Assembly: GCA_017649325.1 (NCBI GenBank)
Contig: JAGCHA010000099.1
Coordinates: 1-46,891 of the forward strand
Length of the DNA: 46,891 nt
Origin: Ruminococcus sp.
Lineage (GTDB): Bacteria; Bacillota; Clostridia; Oscillospirales; Ruminococcaceae
Direction: 5' to 3'
The notes below the pieces were generated by a model. The model was not told the origin of the DNA. It searched no databases and saw only the letters and a program-made list of their open reading frames with translations. The position numbers were made by a program, and so were the translations under genes. Position 1 is the stretch's first letter; each line of letters starts with the position of its first letter. Positions 26,296 through 37,896 of this stretch are shown here, piece by piece.

Positions 26296-27058
26296 TATCG
26301 CAAGTGCTTTCAAAAACGGTAAGGCTTTCATTCCGTTCATAACCTGCGGTGACCCCGACCTCGAAACAACGGGGAAGATAGTCCGCGAAATGGCTGCAAA
26401 GGGAGCTGACCTCATTGAGCTCGGCATTCCGTTTTCTGACCCGACTGCGGAAGGTCCGATAATACAGGAGGCTAATATTCGCGCTCTTGCGGGAGGAGTC
26501 ACAACCGATAAGATTTTTGATTTCGTAAAGGAGCTCCGACGCGATGTGAAGATCCCGCTCGTGTTTATGACTTATGCCAACGTTGTTTTCTCGTATGATG
26601 CCGAGCGCTTTATGGCGCGGTGCTGTGAGACAGGAGTGGACGGAATCATCCTCCCCGATCTGCCGTTTGAGGAAAAAGATGAGTTTCTGACCGTTTGCAG
26701 ACAGTATGGTGTTGACCTGATTTCACTGATAGCTCCTACCTCCGCTGACCGTATCGCTATGATCGCGAAGGAGGCTGACGGCTTTATTTACATCGTTTCA
26801 AGTCTCGGTGTTACGGGGGTTCGTTCAAAGATAACAACTGATATTTCGTCGATTGTTAAGGTCATACGTGAAAATACGAACGTGCCGTGCGCTGTCGGTT
26901 TCGGTATATCAAACCCGGAGCAGGCTGCAAAAATGTCTGAGTATGCGGACGGTGTTATCGTCGGTTCGGCTATTGTCAAGCAGATAGCCGAATACGGCAG
27001 AGAGGCGGCTGCACCTGTCGGCGAGTTTGTCGCCAAGATGAAAGCTGCACTTAAATAA
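26288..27058 (+). CDS. trpA: Tryptophan synthase alpha chain
   Basis: Cleaves indole-glycerol phosphate and channels indole to TrpB. 256 residues from the ATG at 26288, which has GGGGAGG upstream; the frame open to 26252 lies wholly in trpB. Catalytic Glu and Asp occur in [16 protein letters not shown], followed by the IQEANIRAL helix, [10 protein letters not shown], and phosphate-binding GVTGVRSKI and [10 protein letters not shown]. Last gene of the trp operon. Confidence 0.97.
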   Translation: MSNIASAFKNGKAFIPFITCGDPDLETTGKIVREMAAKGADLIELGIPFSDPTAEGPIIQEANIRALAGGVTTDKIFDFVKELRRDVKIPLVFMTYANVVFSYDAERFMARCCETGVDGIILPDLPFEEKDEFLTVCRQYGVDLISLIAPTSADRIAMIAKEADGFIYIVSSLGVTGVRSKITTDISSIVKVIRENTNVPCAVGFGISNPEQAAKMSEYADGVIVGSAIVKQIAEYGREAAAPVGEFVAKMKAALK

Positions 27059-27062
27059 AAAC

Positions 27063-27097
27063 AACGCACCAGAGGGCTTCTTTGGTGCGTTTTTCTT
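27063..27097. terminator. Terminator between trpA and dapL
   Basis: Nine-base-pair stem (27063-27071 with 27083-27091) followed by TTTTTCTTTT. It closes the trp operon; the minus-strand dapL stop is next to it, and the hairpin may serve that transcript less well, since an A-run on its other side is short. Confidence 0.8.
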
Positions 27098-28297
27098 TTA
27101 TTTGAAAAGTGCTTTGAATCTTTTCATCGCTTCGCTTGTGTTCTCGGCGTTGTTGAATGCTGTCAGTCTGAACCAGTTATTGCCGTTTTTGCCGAAGCCT
27201 GCGCCGGGTGTTCCTACAACGCACGCTTTTTCAAGCAGATGATCAAAGAATTGCCAGCTGTCCATACCGAACGGACACTCGAACCATATGTACGGCGAAT
27301 TGATACCGCCTGTGTAACGTATACCGAGTTCTTCCATTGTGTCGGCGATTATGCGTGCGTTTTTCATATAGTGAGCTGTCATCTCGCGGGCTTCCTTCAT
27401 TCCTGCGTCGGAGAATACAGCCGCTGCTGCTCGCTGTACAACGTAGGGAACACCATTGAATTTCGTACACTGACGCCTGTTCCACATCTTGTTCAGATTC
27501 ATCTCCCTGCCGTCAGAGGTAGTTGACGTCACTGCTTTTGGGACTATCGTATATCCGCATCGTGTACCTGTGAATCCTGCTGTTTTTGAGAGGGAGCAGA
27601 ACTCGACTGCGCATTTTTGGGCGCCTTCAATTTCGTAGATGGAGTGGGGGAGACTCTCGTTGGATACAAAGCTCTCATATGCCGAATCAAAGAGTATTAC
27701 TGCGTCGTTTTCAATTGCATAGCTTACCCATTCGCGAAGCTGATCTCTGTTGTAGCACGCTCCTGTGGGATTGTTGGGCGAACAAATATAGATGATATCT
27801 GCATGGATGCTCCTGTCGGGCATTGGGAGAAAATCGTTTTCGGCTGTGCCGTTGATATATACGATGTTTCTGCCGTTCATTGTGTTTGTGTCAACGTATA
27901 CGGGATATACGGGGTCGGGGATAAGTACTGTATTATCACGCGAGAAGAGGTCGGTGATATTGCCGGTGTCGGACTTTGCACCGTCAGATACGAAAATCTC
28001 GTCCTCATCAAGCTCTACGCCAAAGATTTTGTAGTGTCCTGCGATAGATTTTCTCAGGAAATCGTAGCCCTGCTCGGGTCCGTAGCCGCGGAAGGTCTCC
28101 GCTCTGCCCATTTCATCAGCGGCAGCGTGCATTGCCTCGACCACAGTCTTGCCCAGAGGCAGTGTTACATCTCCTATTCCAAGCCTTATAACGTCCCTGT
28201 CGGGATTGTTTTCCTTGAATGTGCTTACTCTTTTTGCGACCTCGCTGAAAAGATAACTCTCCTTGAGCTCCAGAAAATTCTCGTTAAACTTTGCCAT
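27098..28297 (-). CDS. dapL: LL-diaminopimelate aminotransferase
   Basis: PLP aminotransferase converting tetrahydrodipicolinate directly to LL-diaminopimelate for lysine and peptidoglycan. 399 residues: IRLGIGDVTLPLG near residue 36, TFRGYGPEQGYDFLRKSIA, FVSDGAKSDTGNI, CSPNNPTGACY, and the PLP-lysine stretch EFCSLSKTAGFTGTRCGYT. It begins 12 bases after the dapF stop and is last in pyrG-glnN-dapF-dapL. Confidence 0.96.
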   Translation of the reverse strand: MAKFNENFLELKESYLFSEVAKRVSTFKENNPDRDVIRLGIGDVTLPLGKTVVEAMHAAADEMGRAETFRGYGPEQGYDFLRKSIAGHYKIFGVELDEDEIFVSDGAKSDTGNITDLFSRDNTVLIPDPVYPVYVDTNTMNGRNIVYINGTAENDFLPMPDRSIHADIIYICSPNNPTGACYNRDQLREWVSYAIENDAVILFDSAYESFVSNESLPHSIYEIEGAQKCAVEFCSLSKTAGFTGTRCGYTIVPKAVTSTTSDGREMNLNKMWNRRQCTKFNGVPYVVQRAAAAVFSDAGMKEAREMTAHYMKNARIIADTMEELGIRYTGGINSPYIWFECPFGMDSWQFFDHLLEKACVVGTPGAGFGKNGNNWFRLTAFNNAENTSEAMKRFKALFK

Positions 28298-28309
28298 TGC
28301 TTCCTCCAG

Positions 28310-29146
28310 TTATATTTCTCCATCAAATACAAATTCAGCGGGACCTGTCATATATACGTGACCGTCAGACTCGCGCCACTCTATCGTAAGCTCTCCGCCG
28401 AGAAGTTCGACTCTCACGGGCTTGCGTGGACTTAATCCGTTCAGGCAGGCGGCAACTACCGTCGCACATGTACCTGTGCCGCAGGCAAGCGTTTCTCCTG
28501 CACCGCGCTCCCATACACGCATTTTCAGATGCGTGGGTGAGATTATTTCCGTAAATTCGATATTGGCTTTTCGCGGGAAGTGTTCGTCACGCTCGAAGAC
28601 TTTGCCGTATCGTTCTGTATCAAAACTGCTGACGTCTTCACTGATGAACGTTACTGCGTGGGGATTCCCCATTGAAACACAGGTGAATATGAAATCTTTA
28701 CCGTATGCCGTCAGAATAAGGTCGGTCACCGGGGAACTGTCGGATATAACAGGTATGTCTGCCGCTTCGAGCACCGGAGCTCCCATATCAACGGTCATTG
28801 TGCGGGCAATATCATTATCGTCAGTCGTTATCGTAATGTATTTTATTCCCGCAAGTGTATCTATCGAGATGCTCTTTTTGTGCATGATATCACGGTCGTA
28901 TACGTACTTTGCTACGCAGCGTATAGCGTTTCCGCACATCTCGGATTCGCTTCCGTCTGAGTTGAACATACGCATTCGGCAGTCTGCTTTATCGCTTGGA
29001 CATATCAGAACAAGTCCGTCTGAACCTATGCCGAAATGTCTGTCACTTACAGTTTTTGCTGTCTGCTCGGGAGAGCTTACGCTCTCCTCAAAGCAGTTGA
29101 CATAGATATAGTCATTGCCGCAGCCCTGCATTTTTGTAAATTTCAT
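28310..29146 (-). CDS. dapF: Diaminopimelate epimerase
   Basis: Cofactor-independent epimerisation of LL- to meso-diaminopimelate. 278 residues from the ATG at 29146, with CGGAG nine bases upstream; the extension to 29176 overlaps the glnN end and lacks homology. Both catalytic cysteines are visible: [10 protein letters not shown] and [13 protein letters not shown]-terminal [11 protein letters not shown] is typical. It starts 4 bases after the glnN stop and with dapL forms the DapL-DapF route to meso-DAP. Confidence 0.96.
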   Translation of the reverse strand: MKFTKMQGCGNDYIYVNCFEESVSSPEQTAKTVSDRHFGIGSDGLVLICPSDKADCRMRMFNSDGSESEMCGNAIRCVAKYVYDRDIMHKKSISIDTLAGIKYITITTDDNDIARTMTVDMGAPVLEAADIPVISDSSPVTDLILTAYGKDFIFTCVSMGNPHAVTFISEDVSSFDTERYGKVFERDEHFPRKANIEFTEIISPTHLKMRVWERGAGETLACGTGTCATVVAACLNGLSPRKPVRVELLGGELTIEWRESDGHVYMTGPAEFVFDGEI

Positions 29147-29150
29147 TTTA

Positions 29151-31238
29151 TCACACTCCGAAGAGAAGTTTGTCATATGTCGGGAAGGGATAATAGTCCT
29201 CGGCGGTCATCGTTTCTGCCGTATCGGCTGCTGCACGGAGCTTATCCATGGCAGGTATCATCTTGTCGCGGACGAATTCGGACTCCTTTTTGATGTCACC
29301 TATTGTTTTGAGCTTGGCTACTGTAGCTTCAAGCTTTGTAGTTGCATCGTCCATTTCGTCAATGAGAACTGACAGCTCCTCAACGAGCTTGGTCTCATAC
29401 TTGCAGACTGCCTTGGATACGCTCTTCTTTACTGCTACGGCTGAAGCTGTATCAGAAGCAAATCTCGCAACGGCGGGGATTATCTCCTTGCGCGACATAT
29501 CTACCATTGTCTGTGCCTCGATGTTTACGGACTTGACATAGTTTTCAAGCATGATGTCGCAGCGTGAGTTTATCTCTGTCTCTGTGAAGATACCGTGAGA
29601 AGTCAGCATCTCCACATTCTTTTTGTCGCATATCTTGGGCATACAGTCAGCTGTGGTACGCAGGTTGGAAAGACCGCGTTTCTCGGCTTCCTTTACCCAT
29701 GAATCGTCGTAGCCGTTGCCGTTGAAGATAATACGCTTGTGCTCCTTGATAGTCTTCTTGATGAGGTCGTGGAGGGCTTTGTTGAAGTCTTTGGCGCCTT
29801 CAAGCTTGTCGGCAAACTGCCTGAGTTCCTCGGCTACTGCGGCGTTAAGGTGGATGTTTGCACAGGATATGCTGTTGGACGAGCCGAGCATACGGAACTC
29901 GAATTTATTGCCTGTGAATGCAAAAGGAGAGGTGCGGTTGCGGTCAGTGGTGTCCTTGCTGAACTGAGGAAGCACGTCTACACCGAGCTTCATTTTTTCC
30001 TTTGTTGTACCGCCGTAAGGCTTGTCGGCTTCGATAGCTTCAAGTATTGCTGTTAGCTCGTCGCCGAGGAAGATAGAGATGATTGCAGGCGGAGCTTCGT
30101 TTGCTCCGAGACGGTGGTCGTTGCCTGCTGTTGCAACGGAGAGACGAAGTAGATCCTGATAGTCGTCGACTGCCTTGATGACTGCTGTAAGGAAGAGCAG
30201 GAACTGTGCGTTCTCGTACGGAGTTTCACCGGGCGAAAGGAGATTTACGCCTGTATCGGTCGAAATAGACCAGTTGTTATGCTTGCCCGAGCCGTTCACG
30301 CCTTCAAAGGGTTTCTCGTGAAGCAGGCATACAAGTCCGTGGCGCTCGGCGACCTTTTTCATTACTTCCATAGTGAGCTGGTTGTGGTCAGCGGCGATAT
30401 TTGTGGTCTTGTATATAGGTGCGAGCTCGTGCTGTGCAGGAGCTACCTCGTTGTGCTTGGTCTTGGCGAGGATGCCTAATTTCCAGAGCTCCTTGTCAAG
30501 GTCTGCCATATACTCGGATACTCTTGACTTGATCGAGCCGAAGTAGTGGTCTTCCATTTCCTGTCCCTTGGGAGGCATAGCACCGAAAAGGGTGCGTCCT
30601 GTCATTATCAGATCTTTGCGCTTCTTATACATCTCGCGGTCAACGAGGAAGTATTCCTGCTCGGGTCCGACAGAGGTGCGGACGCTTCTTACGTTCTCGT
30701 TGCCGAAGAGCTTTAGCACGCGGAGTGCCTGCCTGTTGAGCGCTTCCATTGAGCGAAGGAGCGGAACTTTCTTGTCAAGCGCTTCTCCCGTATACGAGCA
30801 AAATGCTGTCGGGATATAGAGTGTGCCGTCCTTGATGAATGCATATGAGGTCGGGTCCCACGCTGTATAGCCGCGAGCTTCAAATGTTGCGCGCAGTCCT
30901 CCCGAGGGGAAAGATGAAGCGTCAGGCTCGCCCTTTACAAGCTCCTTCCCTGAGAATTCCATGATCACTCTGCCGTCAGGGGCGGGTGTAATAAAGCTGT
31001 CGTGCTTCTCTGCGGTAACACCTGTCATCGGTTGGAACCAGTGTGTGTAGTGAGTTGCGCCTTTTTCGATAGCCCAGTCTTTCATTGCTGAAGCTACTGC
31101 ATTAGCTACAGAGATATCAAGCGGTGTTCCTCTGTCTATTGTCCTTTTGAGGGACTTGTAGACCTTCTCCGATAGAGTGGCTTTCATTACTCTCTCGTCA
31201 AATACCATTGAGCCAAAGTATTCTGTTACCTTTACCAT
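29151..31238 (-). CDS. glnN: Glutamine synthetase type III
   Basis: ATP-dependent synthesis of glutamine from glutamate and ammonium. 695 residues, the length of the dodecameric GSIII class rather than the ~450 of type I. Class-typical segments: [18 protein letters not shown] near residue 82, [43 protein letters not shown], and the C-terminal region ending [14 protein letters not shown]. Lies 15 bases after pyrG in the same operon, so the glutamine maker and a glutamine-using enzyme share a promoter. Confidence 0.97.
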   Translation of the reverse strand: MVKVTEYFGSMVFDERVMKATLSEKVYKSLKRTIDRGTPLDISVANAVASAMKDWAIEKGATHYTHWFQPMTGVTAEKHDSFITPAPDGRVIMEFSGKELVKGEPDASSFPSGGLRATFEARGYTAWDPTSYAFIKDGTLYIPTAFCSYTGEALDKKVPLLRSMEALNRQALRVLKLFGNENVRSVRTSVGPEQEYFLVDREMYKKRKDLIMTGRTLFGAMPPKGQEMEDHYFGSIKSRVSEYMADLDKELWKLGILAKTKHNEVAPAQHELAPIYKTTNIAADHNQLTMEVMKKVAERHGLVCLLHEKPFEGVNGSGKHNNWSISTDTGVNLLSPGETPYENAQFLLFLTAVIKAVDDYQDLLRLSVATAGNDHRLGANEAPPAIISIFLGDELTAILEAIEADKPYGGTTKEKMKLGVDVLPQFSKDTTDRNRTSPFAFTGNKFEFRMLGSSNSISCANIHLNAAVAEELRQFADKLEGAKDFNKALHDLIKKTIKEHKRIIFNGNGYDDSWVKEAEKRGLSNLRTTADCMPKICDKKNVEMLTSHGIFTETEINSRCDIMLENYVKSVNIEAQTMVDMSRKEIIPAVARFASDTASAVAVKKSVSKAVCKYETKLVEELSVLIDEMDDATTKLEATVAKLKTIGDIKKESEFVRDKMIPAMDKLRAAADTAETMTAEDYYPFPTYDKLLFGV

Positions 31239-31253
31239 TTTTAATTCCTCCGT

Positions 31254-32945
<1,692 letters not shown>

Positions 32946-32979
32946 TTAGTCAACATTTGAAAGTGGCTTCTAACTATAT

Positions 32980-33020
32980 AAAAAAGGGGTGTACGATGCC
33001 TTATCGACATCATACACCCC
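32980..33020 (-). terminator. Second tandem terminator hairpin in the pyrG leader
   Basis: Thirteen-position stem (32986-32998 with 33008-33020), then TTTTTT at 32985-32980 on the minus strand. The single irregular position is a U-G wobble in minus-strand RNA but a C-A mismatch in plus-strand RNA, which points to the minus strand as the functional one. Confidence 0.8.
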
Positions 33021-33038
33021 TTTGTGTATGGATATAGC

Positions 33039-33072
33039 AAAAAAGAGCCGAGAACTATGCCGTTCTCAGCTC
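33039..33072 (-). terminator. First tandem terminator hairpin in the pyrG leader
   Basis: Eleven-position stem (33045-33055 with 33062-33072), hexanucleotide loop, T-run at 33044-33039 on the minus strand. It starts only about 12 bases after the expected transcription start. As in the second hairpin, the irregular pair is U-G on the minus strand and C-A on the plus strand. Confidence 0.8.
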
Positions 33073-33091
33073 CTTTGCTGCTTATGTTTTT

Positions 33092-33120
33092 ATTATATAC
33101 TTTGCGATTCAATTTGTCAA
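33092..33120 (-). promoter_or_regulatory. Promoter of pyrG-glnN-dapF-dapL
   Basis: On the minus strand, perfect TTGACA (33120-33115), 17 bases, perfect TATAAT (33097-33092). The start would be near 33085. Such a consensus promoter feeding two terminators is typical of attenuation control. Confidence 0.88.
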
Positions 33121-33221
33121 GAGTGTATTGATTTTTCGACTTATCGCATATTTATTGTTAACTGTTAGTTATCAATAAATGTTAAAAATAAACGAAAGAG
33201 TAAAAATTAAGTTTTTTTCTC

Positions 33222-33250
33222 TTGACATTTCCGCTTTAACGTGCTAAGAT
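33222..33250 (+). promoter_or_regulatory. Promoter of the gltB operon
   Basis: TTGACA (33222-33227), 17 bases, TAAGAT (33245-33250). The start would be near 33257. The stretch between this and the divergent pyrG promoter (33121-33221) is AT-rich with no gene; a regulator could bind there. Confidence 0.8.
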
Positions 33251-33262
33251 TAATAAGAAACA

Positions 33263-33305
33263 AGGACGTTTGAACAGACTACGTGTCTGCGCAGGCGTCC
33301 TTTTT
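33263..33305 (+). terminator. Attenuator-like hairpin in the gltB leader
   Basis: Outer stem AGGACG (33263-33268) with CGTCCT (33296-33301), inner stem CAGAC (33275-33279) with GTCTG (33285-33289), then a T-run at 33301-33305. It lies about 6 bases after the expected start and 53 bases before gltB. An early terminator fits regulated read-through. Confidence 0.7.
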
Positions 33306-33357
33306 ATTATGCGATGCAGATCAATGGTGCTCTGTATCGGAAAGGCAAGTGAACTTT

Positions 33358-36300
33358 ATGGATAATTTCAGAAATGATTTTCCGTATGAACAGCAAGGTC
33401 TCTATGACCCACGTTTTGAACATGATAACTGCGGTATCGGTGCAGTTGTGAACATCAGCGGCGAGCAGTCACGTTACGTTGTGGATAGCGCACTTACTAT
33501 CGTTGAAAAGCTCGAACACAGAGCGGGTAAGGACGCCGAGAGTAAAACAGGCGATGGTGTCGGCATACTTGTACAGATGCCGCACAGTTTCTTTATTAAA
33601 GAGGTGGCTAAGCTTGGTCATGATATCGGAGCGGCAGGCGATTTCGGCGTCGGTATGTTTTTTTTCCCGCAGAATGAACTCAAGCGCAATCAGGCTAAGA
33701 AGCTCTTTGAGATGATATCTAAGAAAAATGGCGTCGAATTTATATGCTGGCGCGAGGTGCCGACAGATCCTTCTATTCTCGGTCACAAGGCGCTCAGCAG
33801 TATGCCTCACATAATGCAGGCATTTGTAAGACGTCCTGCGGACTGCGAACAAGGACTCAGCTTCGACCGCAGGCTGTTTGTAATAAGACGTGAGTTCGAG
33901 CATTCAAATGAGAACACGTATGTTTGCTCTTTTTCAAGCCGAACAATCGTATATAAGGGTATGTTCCTCGTTAACGAGCTGAGAGGATTCTATACGGACC
34001 TGAAAAGTGAGGATTTCAAATCTGCTATCGCTATGGTCCATTCACGCTTCTCGACCAATACCAATCCAAGCTGGCAGAAGGCTCACCCGAATCGCTTTAT
34101 AGTTCACAACGGAGAGATAAATACTATCACGGGCAATGCTGATAAGATGCTTGCACGCGAGGAAACAATGACCTGCGATGCTCTGAAAAATGATATGCAC
34201 AGAGTGCTTCCTGCGATAAATGTTAAAGGCTCCGATTCTGCTCGTCTTGATAATGCTCTCGAATTTATGGTAATGTCGGGTATGCCTCTCCCGCTGGCAG
34301 TCATAATAACCATTCCCGAGCCGTGGAAGAACGATAAGTCCTTTTCAAAGGCTAAGTACGACCTCTATCAGTACTATGCGACCATGATGGAGCCGTGGGA
34401 CGGTCCTGCATCCATACTCTTCTCTGACGGTGATGTTATGGGTGCTGTCCTTGACAGAAACGGTCTTCGTCCGTCGCGTTACTGCGTGACGAGCGACGGC
34501 TTCCTTATACTCTCCTCCGAGACGGGCTGCATTGATATTGCTTCGGAGAAGATAGTGAAAAAAGACAGGCTTCGCCCGGGTAAGATGCTCCTTGCTGATA
34601 CGAAGCAAAAACGCATCATCGAGGACGATGAAATCAAAGCTATGTACGCTTCTCGTCAGCCATACGGCGAATGGCTCGATGCGAACCTCGTTCGTCTTCA
34701 TGACTTGCATATCCCGAACAAGGGAGTGCCGTCATATGGTAAGGACGAGCTCGCAAGATTGCAGAAGGCGTTCGGTTATTCTTATGAGGATATAATGAAC
34801 AGTATCCTTCCGATGGCGGAGAAAGGTGCCGAGCCTATCGCTTCTATGGGCAGCGATATTCCGCTGCCGCCGCTTGACAAGCAAGCTCCGCCTCTATTCA
34901 ACTATTTCCGTCAGCTGTTCGCGCAGGTAACTAACCCGCCTTTTGATGCGATTCGCGAGGAGATAGTGACCGACACGAGTGTTTATATCGGCAAGGACGG
35001 CAATATCCTCGAGGAACGTCCCGAAAACTGTCATGTACTGAAAATCGAGAATCCCATACTCACCGAAACCGATATGCTCAAGATCAAGAGCCTGAATTCC
35101 GACGGGCTGAAAACAGCAGTCATCCCTATAACTTATTACATCGGTACTTCTCTGGAAAAAGCTATCGAGCGTCTTTTTATCGAGGCTGACAAGGCTTACC
35201 GTGACGGTGCTACCATTCTCATTCTTTCGGACAGAGGCGTTGACGAGTACCATTGTCCGATACCTTCGCTCCTTGCTGTAGCCGCTCTCCAGCAGCACCT
35301 CGTATCCACCAAAAAAAGGACGGCTGTGGCGATGATCCTCGAGTCGGCTGAGCCCCGTGAGGTACACCATTTTGCGGCTCTTCTCGGCTATGGCGCCTGT
35401 GCTGTCAACCCCTATCTCGCACATGAGACTATTCGTTCCCTCATTGACGAAGGAAGCCTCGACAAGGACTTCTATGCCGCTGAGGACGACTATAATTCCG
35501 CTATCCTTCACGGTATCGTCAAGATAGCTTCCAAAATGGGTATTTCTACGATCCAGTCGTATCAGGGCAGTAAGCTGTTTGAAGCAGTCGGTATCTCTCA
35601 GGAACTTATCAACAGCTATTTTGAGGGAACTGTAAGTCGTATCGGCGGTATCGGTCTTGCAGATATTAGCAAGCGTACTGAGGCGCTGCATACTTCAGCT
35701 TTTGACCCGCTCGGACTTTCAGTCAACGAGAATATCGGCAGTGCCGGCAGCCACAAGCTCCGCAGCGGCAAATCCGATCACCTCTATACTCCCGAAACGA
35801 TACACCTCCTCCAGCAGGCGGCATGGACGGGCAACTATGATACTTTCAAGGCTTATACTGCTGCTGTTACCCGCGAGGATAACGAACTCACACTGCGCAG
35901 TCTGCTTGATTTCAAATTCCCTGATAACGGTGGTATACCGCTTGATGAAGTTGAGCCTGTCGAGGAGATCTGCAAGCGCTTCAAGACGGGTGCGATGTCA
36001 TACGGCTCTATTTCGCAGGAAGCTCACGAATGTATGGCTGTCGCTATGAATAGTATCGGCGGACGGTCGAACAGCGGTGAGGGCGGAGAAAGTCCTGAGC
36101 GTCTGAAGTCAGATAAATGTTCAGCTATAAAGCAGGTCGCTTCGGGAAGATTCGGAGTAACATCCGAGTATCTCGTTTCCGCTAATGAGATACAGATAAA
36201 AATGGCTCAGGGTGCAAAACCGGGTGAGGGCGGACATCTTCCATCCGGTAAGGTATATCCGTGGATAGCCAAGACCCGCCATTCTACGGCAGGTGTGGGA

Positions 36301-37893
36301 CTCATCTCTCCTCCGCCTCATCATGATATCTATTCTATCGAGGACCTGGCTCAGCTGATTTATGACCTCAAAAACGCCAATTATAAGGCGCGTATCTCCG
36401 TTAAGCTCGTGTCAGAAGCGGGTGTTGGTACGGTAGCTGCGGGTGTTGCAAAGGCAGGTGCTCAGGTAATTCTTATTTCGGGCTATGACGGCGGTACGGG
36501 TGCGGCTCCAAAGAGCTCCATTTACAATGCGGGTCTGCCTTGGGAGCTCGGTCTTGCCGAGGCTCATCAGACACTCATGCTCAACGGTCTGCGTTCAAGA
36601 GTTCGTATCGAAACTGACGGAAAGCTCATGACGGGTCGCGACGTTCTTGTTGCTGCACTGCTCGGAGCTGAAGAATTTGGTTTTGCGACTGCTCCACTCG
36701 TTACTATGGGCTGCGTGATGATGAGAGTTTGTAATCTCGATACCTGTCCTATGGGCATCGCTACACAGAATCCCGAGCTCCGCAAACGTTTCCGCGGTAA
36801 GCCCGAGTACATCATAAATTTCATGCATTTCATCGCACAGGAGCTTCGCGAGTACATGGCTAAACTCGGTATTCGTACAGTCGATGAGCTTATCGGACGT
36901 ACAGACCTGCTTTGTTCAAAGAAGTGCGCTGACGAGAAAAATATTGATTTCACACAAATACTCTCGCAGATATCCACTAGCGAAAAGCAGCATTTTGACC
37001 CTGATGATATTTTTGATTTTGAGCTTGACAAGACAGTTGACAGGAGTGTTATAATAAAAAAGATAGGAAGTGCGCTCAAGAGCGGCGCTTCCAAGTCAAT
37101 CTCCATAGATGTGGTCAACACCGACCGTTCGGTAGGTACGCTTTTCGGCGCGGAGATAACACGAATCCACGGTGATAACTCACTTGCCGATGATACCTAT
37201 ACAATTAAATGTACGGGCAGCGGCGGTCAGAGCTTCGGCGCGTTTATCCCCAAAGGTCTTACGCTTGAACTAGTCGGAGACAGCAACGATTACTTCGGTA
37301 AAGGTCTTTCGGGCGGTAAGCTGATACTTACTCCGCCAAAGGCTTCGACTTTCAAGGCTGATGAGAATATCATCGTCGGAAATGTTGCACTCTACGGTGC
37401 TACTTCGGGCAAGGCGTTTATCTGCGGCGTTGCCGGCGAGCGTTTCTGCGTCAGAAATTCGGGCGCTGTCGCTGTATGCGAGGGCGTTGGCGATCACGGC
37501 TGCGAGTATATGACGGGCGGTCGAGCGGTTATCCTCGGTCGCACAGGTAAAAACTTCGCGGCCGGTATGTCAGGCGGTATCGCTTACGTTCTCGATGAGG
37601 CACACGACCTCTACACACGTCTGAATAAAGCTCTTATTTCACTTGAAACAGTCGTGAACGAGGAGGATACTGCTGAGCTTAAAGCGCTCATTTCCGAGCA
37701 CGCAGAGGCAACAGGCTCCGAAAAAGCAAAGCTTATTCTTGCAGATTTTGAGCGGTATCTACCATGCTTTAAGAAGGTCATTCCCCACGATTACGCAAAA
37801 ATTCAAAGCACTGTCAGGGAACTTGAAAAGTCAGGTGTCTCACACGAACAGGCTGAAATCGAGGCTTTCGAGCTTATCAGAAAGGAGGCGTGA
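33358..37893 (+). CDS. gltB: Glutamate synthase, large subunit
   Basis: Transfers the glutamine amide to 2-oxoglutarate, giving glutamate. 1511 residues from the ATG at 33358 (AAAGGC upstream); the frame open to 33283 starts in the leader hairpin. The Ntn amidotransferase domain follows a 24-residue propeptide, mature N terminus Cys25 in HDNCGIGAVV. The FMN synthase domain carries EGGESPERL and GEGGHLPSGKVYPW, and a 3Fe-4S cluster motif lies in CNLDTCPMGIATQ. The C-terminal glycine-rich beta-helix (GGKLILTPPK, GERFCVRNSGAVAVCEG, GGRAVILGRTG) is complete. gltD follows after 3 bases. Confidence 0.97.
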   Translation: MDNFRNDFPYEQQGLYDPRFEHDNCGIGAVVNISGEQSRYVVDSALTIVEKLEHRAGKDAESKTGDGVGILVQMPHSFFIKEVAKLGHDIGAAGDFGVGMFFFPQNELKRNQAKKLFEMISKKNGVEFICWREVPTDPSILGHKALSSMPHIMQAFVRRPADCEQGLSFDRRLFVIRREFEHSNENTYVCSFSSRTIVYKGMFLVNELRGFYTDLKSEDFKSAIAMVHSRFSTNTNPSWQKAHPNRFIVHNGEINTITGNADKMLAREETMTCDALKNDMHRVLPAINVKGSDSARLDNALEFMVMSGMPLPLAVIITIPEPWKNDKSFSKAKYDLYQYYATMMEPWDGPASILFSDGDVMGAVLDRNGLRPSRYCVTSDGFLILSSETGCIDIASEKIVKKDRLRPGKMLLADTKQKRIIEDDEIKAMYASRQPYGEWLDANLVRLHDLHIPNKGVPSYGKDELARLQKAFGYSYEDIMNSILPMAEKGAEPIASMGSDIPLPPLDKQAPPLFNYFRQLFAQVTNPPFDAIREEIVTDTSVYIGKDGNILEERPENCHVLKIENPILTETDMLKIKSLNSDGLKTAVIPITYYIGTSLEKAIERLFIEADKAYRDGATILILSDRGVDEYHCPIPSLLAVAALQQHLVSTKKRTAVAMILESAEPREVHHFAALLGYGACAVNPYLAHETIRSLIDEGSLDKDFYAAEDDYNSAILHGIVKIASKMGISTIQSYQGSKLFEAVGISQELINSYFEGTVSRIGGIGLADISKRTEALHTSAFDPLGLSVNENIGSAGSHKLRSGKSDHLYTPETIHLLQQAAWTGNYDTFKAYTAAVTREDNELTLRSLLDFKFPDNGGIPLDEVEPVEEICKRFKTGAMSYGSISQEAHECMAVAMNSIGGRSNSGEGGESPERLKSDKCSAIKQVASGRFGVTSEYLVSANEIQIKMAQGAKPGEGGHLPSGKVYPWIAKTRHSTAGVGLISPPPHHDIYSIEDLAQLIYDLKNANYKARISVKLVSEAGVGTVAAGVAKAGAQVILISGYDGGTGAAPKSSIYNAGLPWELGLAEAHQTLMLNGLRSRVRIETDGKLMTGRDVLVAALLGAEEFGFATAPLVTMGCVMMRVCNLDTCPMGIATQNPELRKRFRGKPEYIINFMHFIAQELREYMAKLGIRTVDELIGRTDLLCSKKCADEKNIDFTQILSQISTSEKQHFDPDDIFDFELDKTVDRSVIIKKIGSALKSGASKSISIDVVNTDRSVGTLFGAEITRIHGDNSLADDTYTIKCTGSGGQSFGAFIPKGLTLELVGDSNDYFGKGLSGGKLILTPPKASTFKADENIIVGNVALYGATSGKAFICGVAGERFCVRNSGAVAVCEGVGDHGCEYMTGGRAVILGRTGKNFAAGMSGGIAYVLDEAHDLYTRLNKALISLETVVNEEDTAELKALISEHAEATGSEKAKLILADFERYLPCFKKVIPHDYAKIQSTVRELEKSGVSHEQAEIEAFELIRKEA

Positions 37894-37896
37894 GCA

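Noticed and set aside
27617..28435. 272-codon plus-strand open frame
   Set aside because: Antisense to dapL and dapF, which carry full active-site motifs; the frame is a by-product of codon bias.
33039..33072. Hexaloop hairpin in the pyrG leader as an ANTAR target
   Set aside because: The loop is GGCATA on the minus strand, without A at position 1 and G at position 4, so it does not match the known ANTAR signature.
34894..35691. 265-codon minus-strand open frame
   Set aside because: Antisense to gltB, which is continuous and complete across this stretch.
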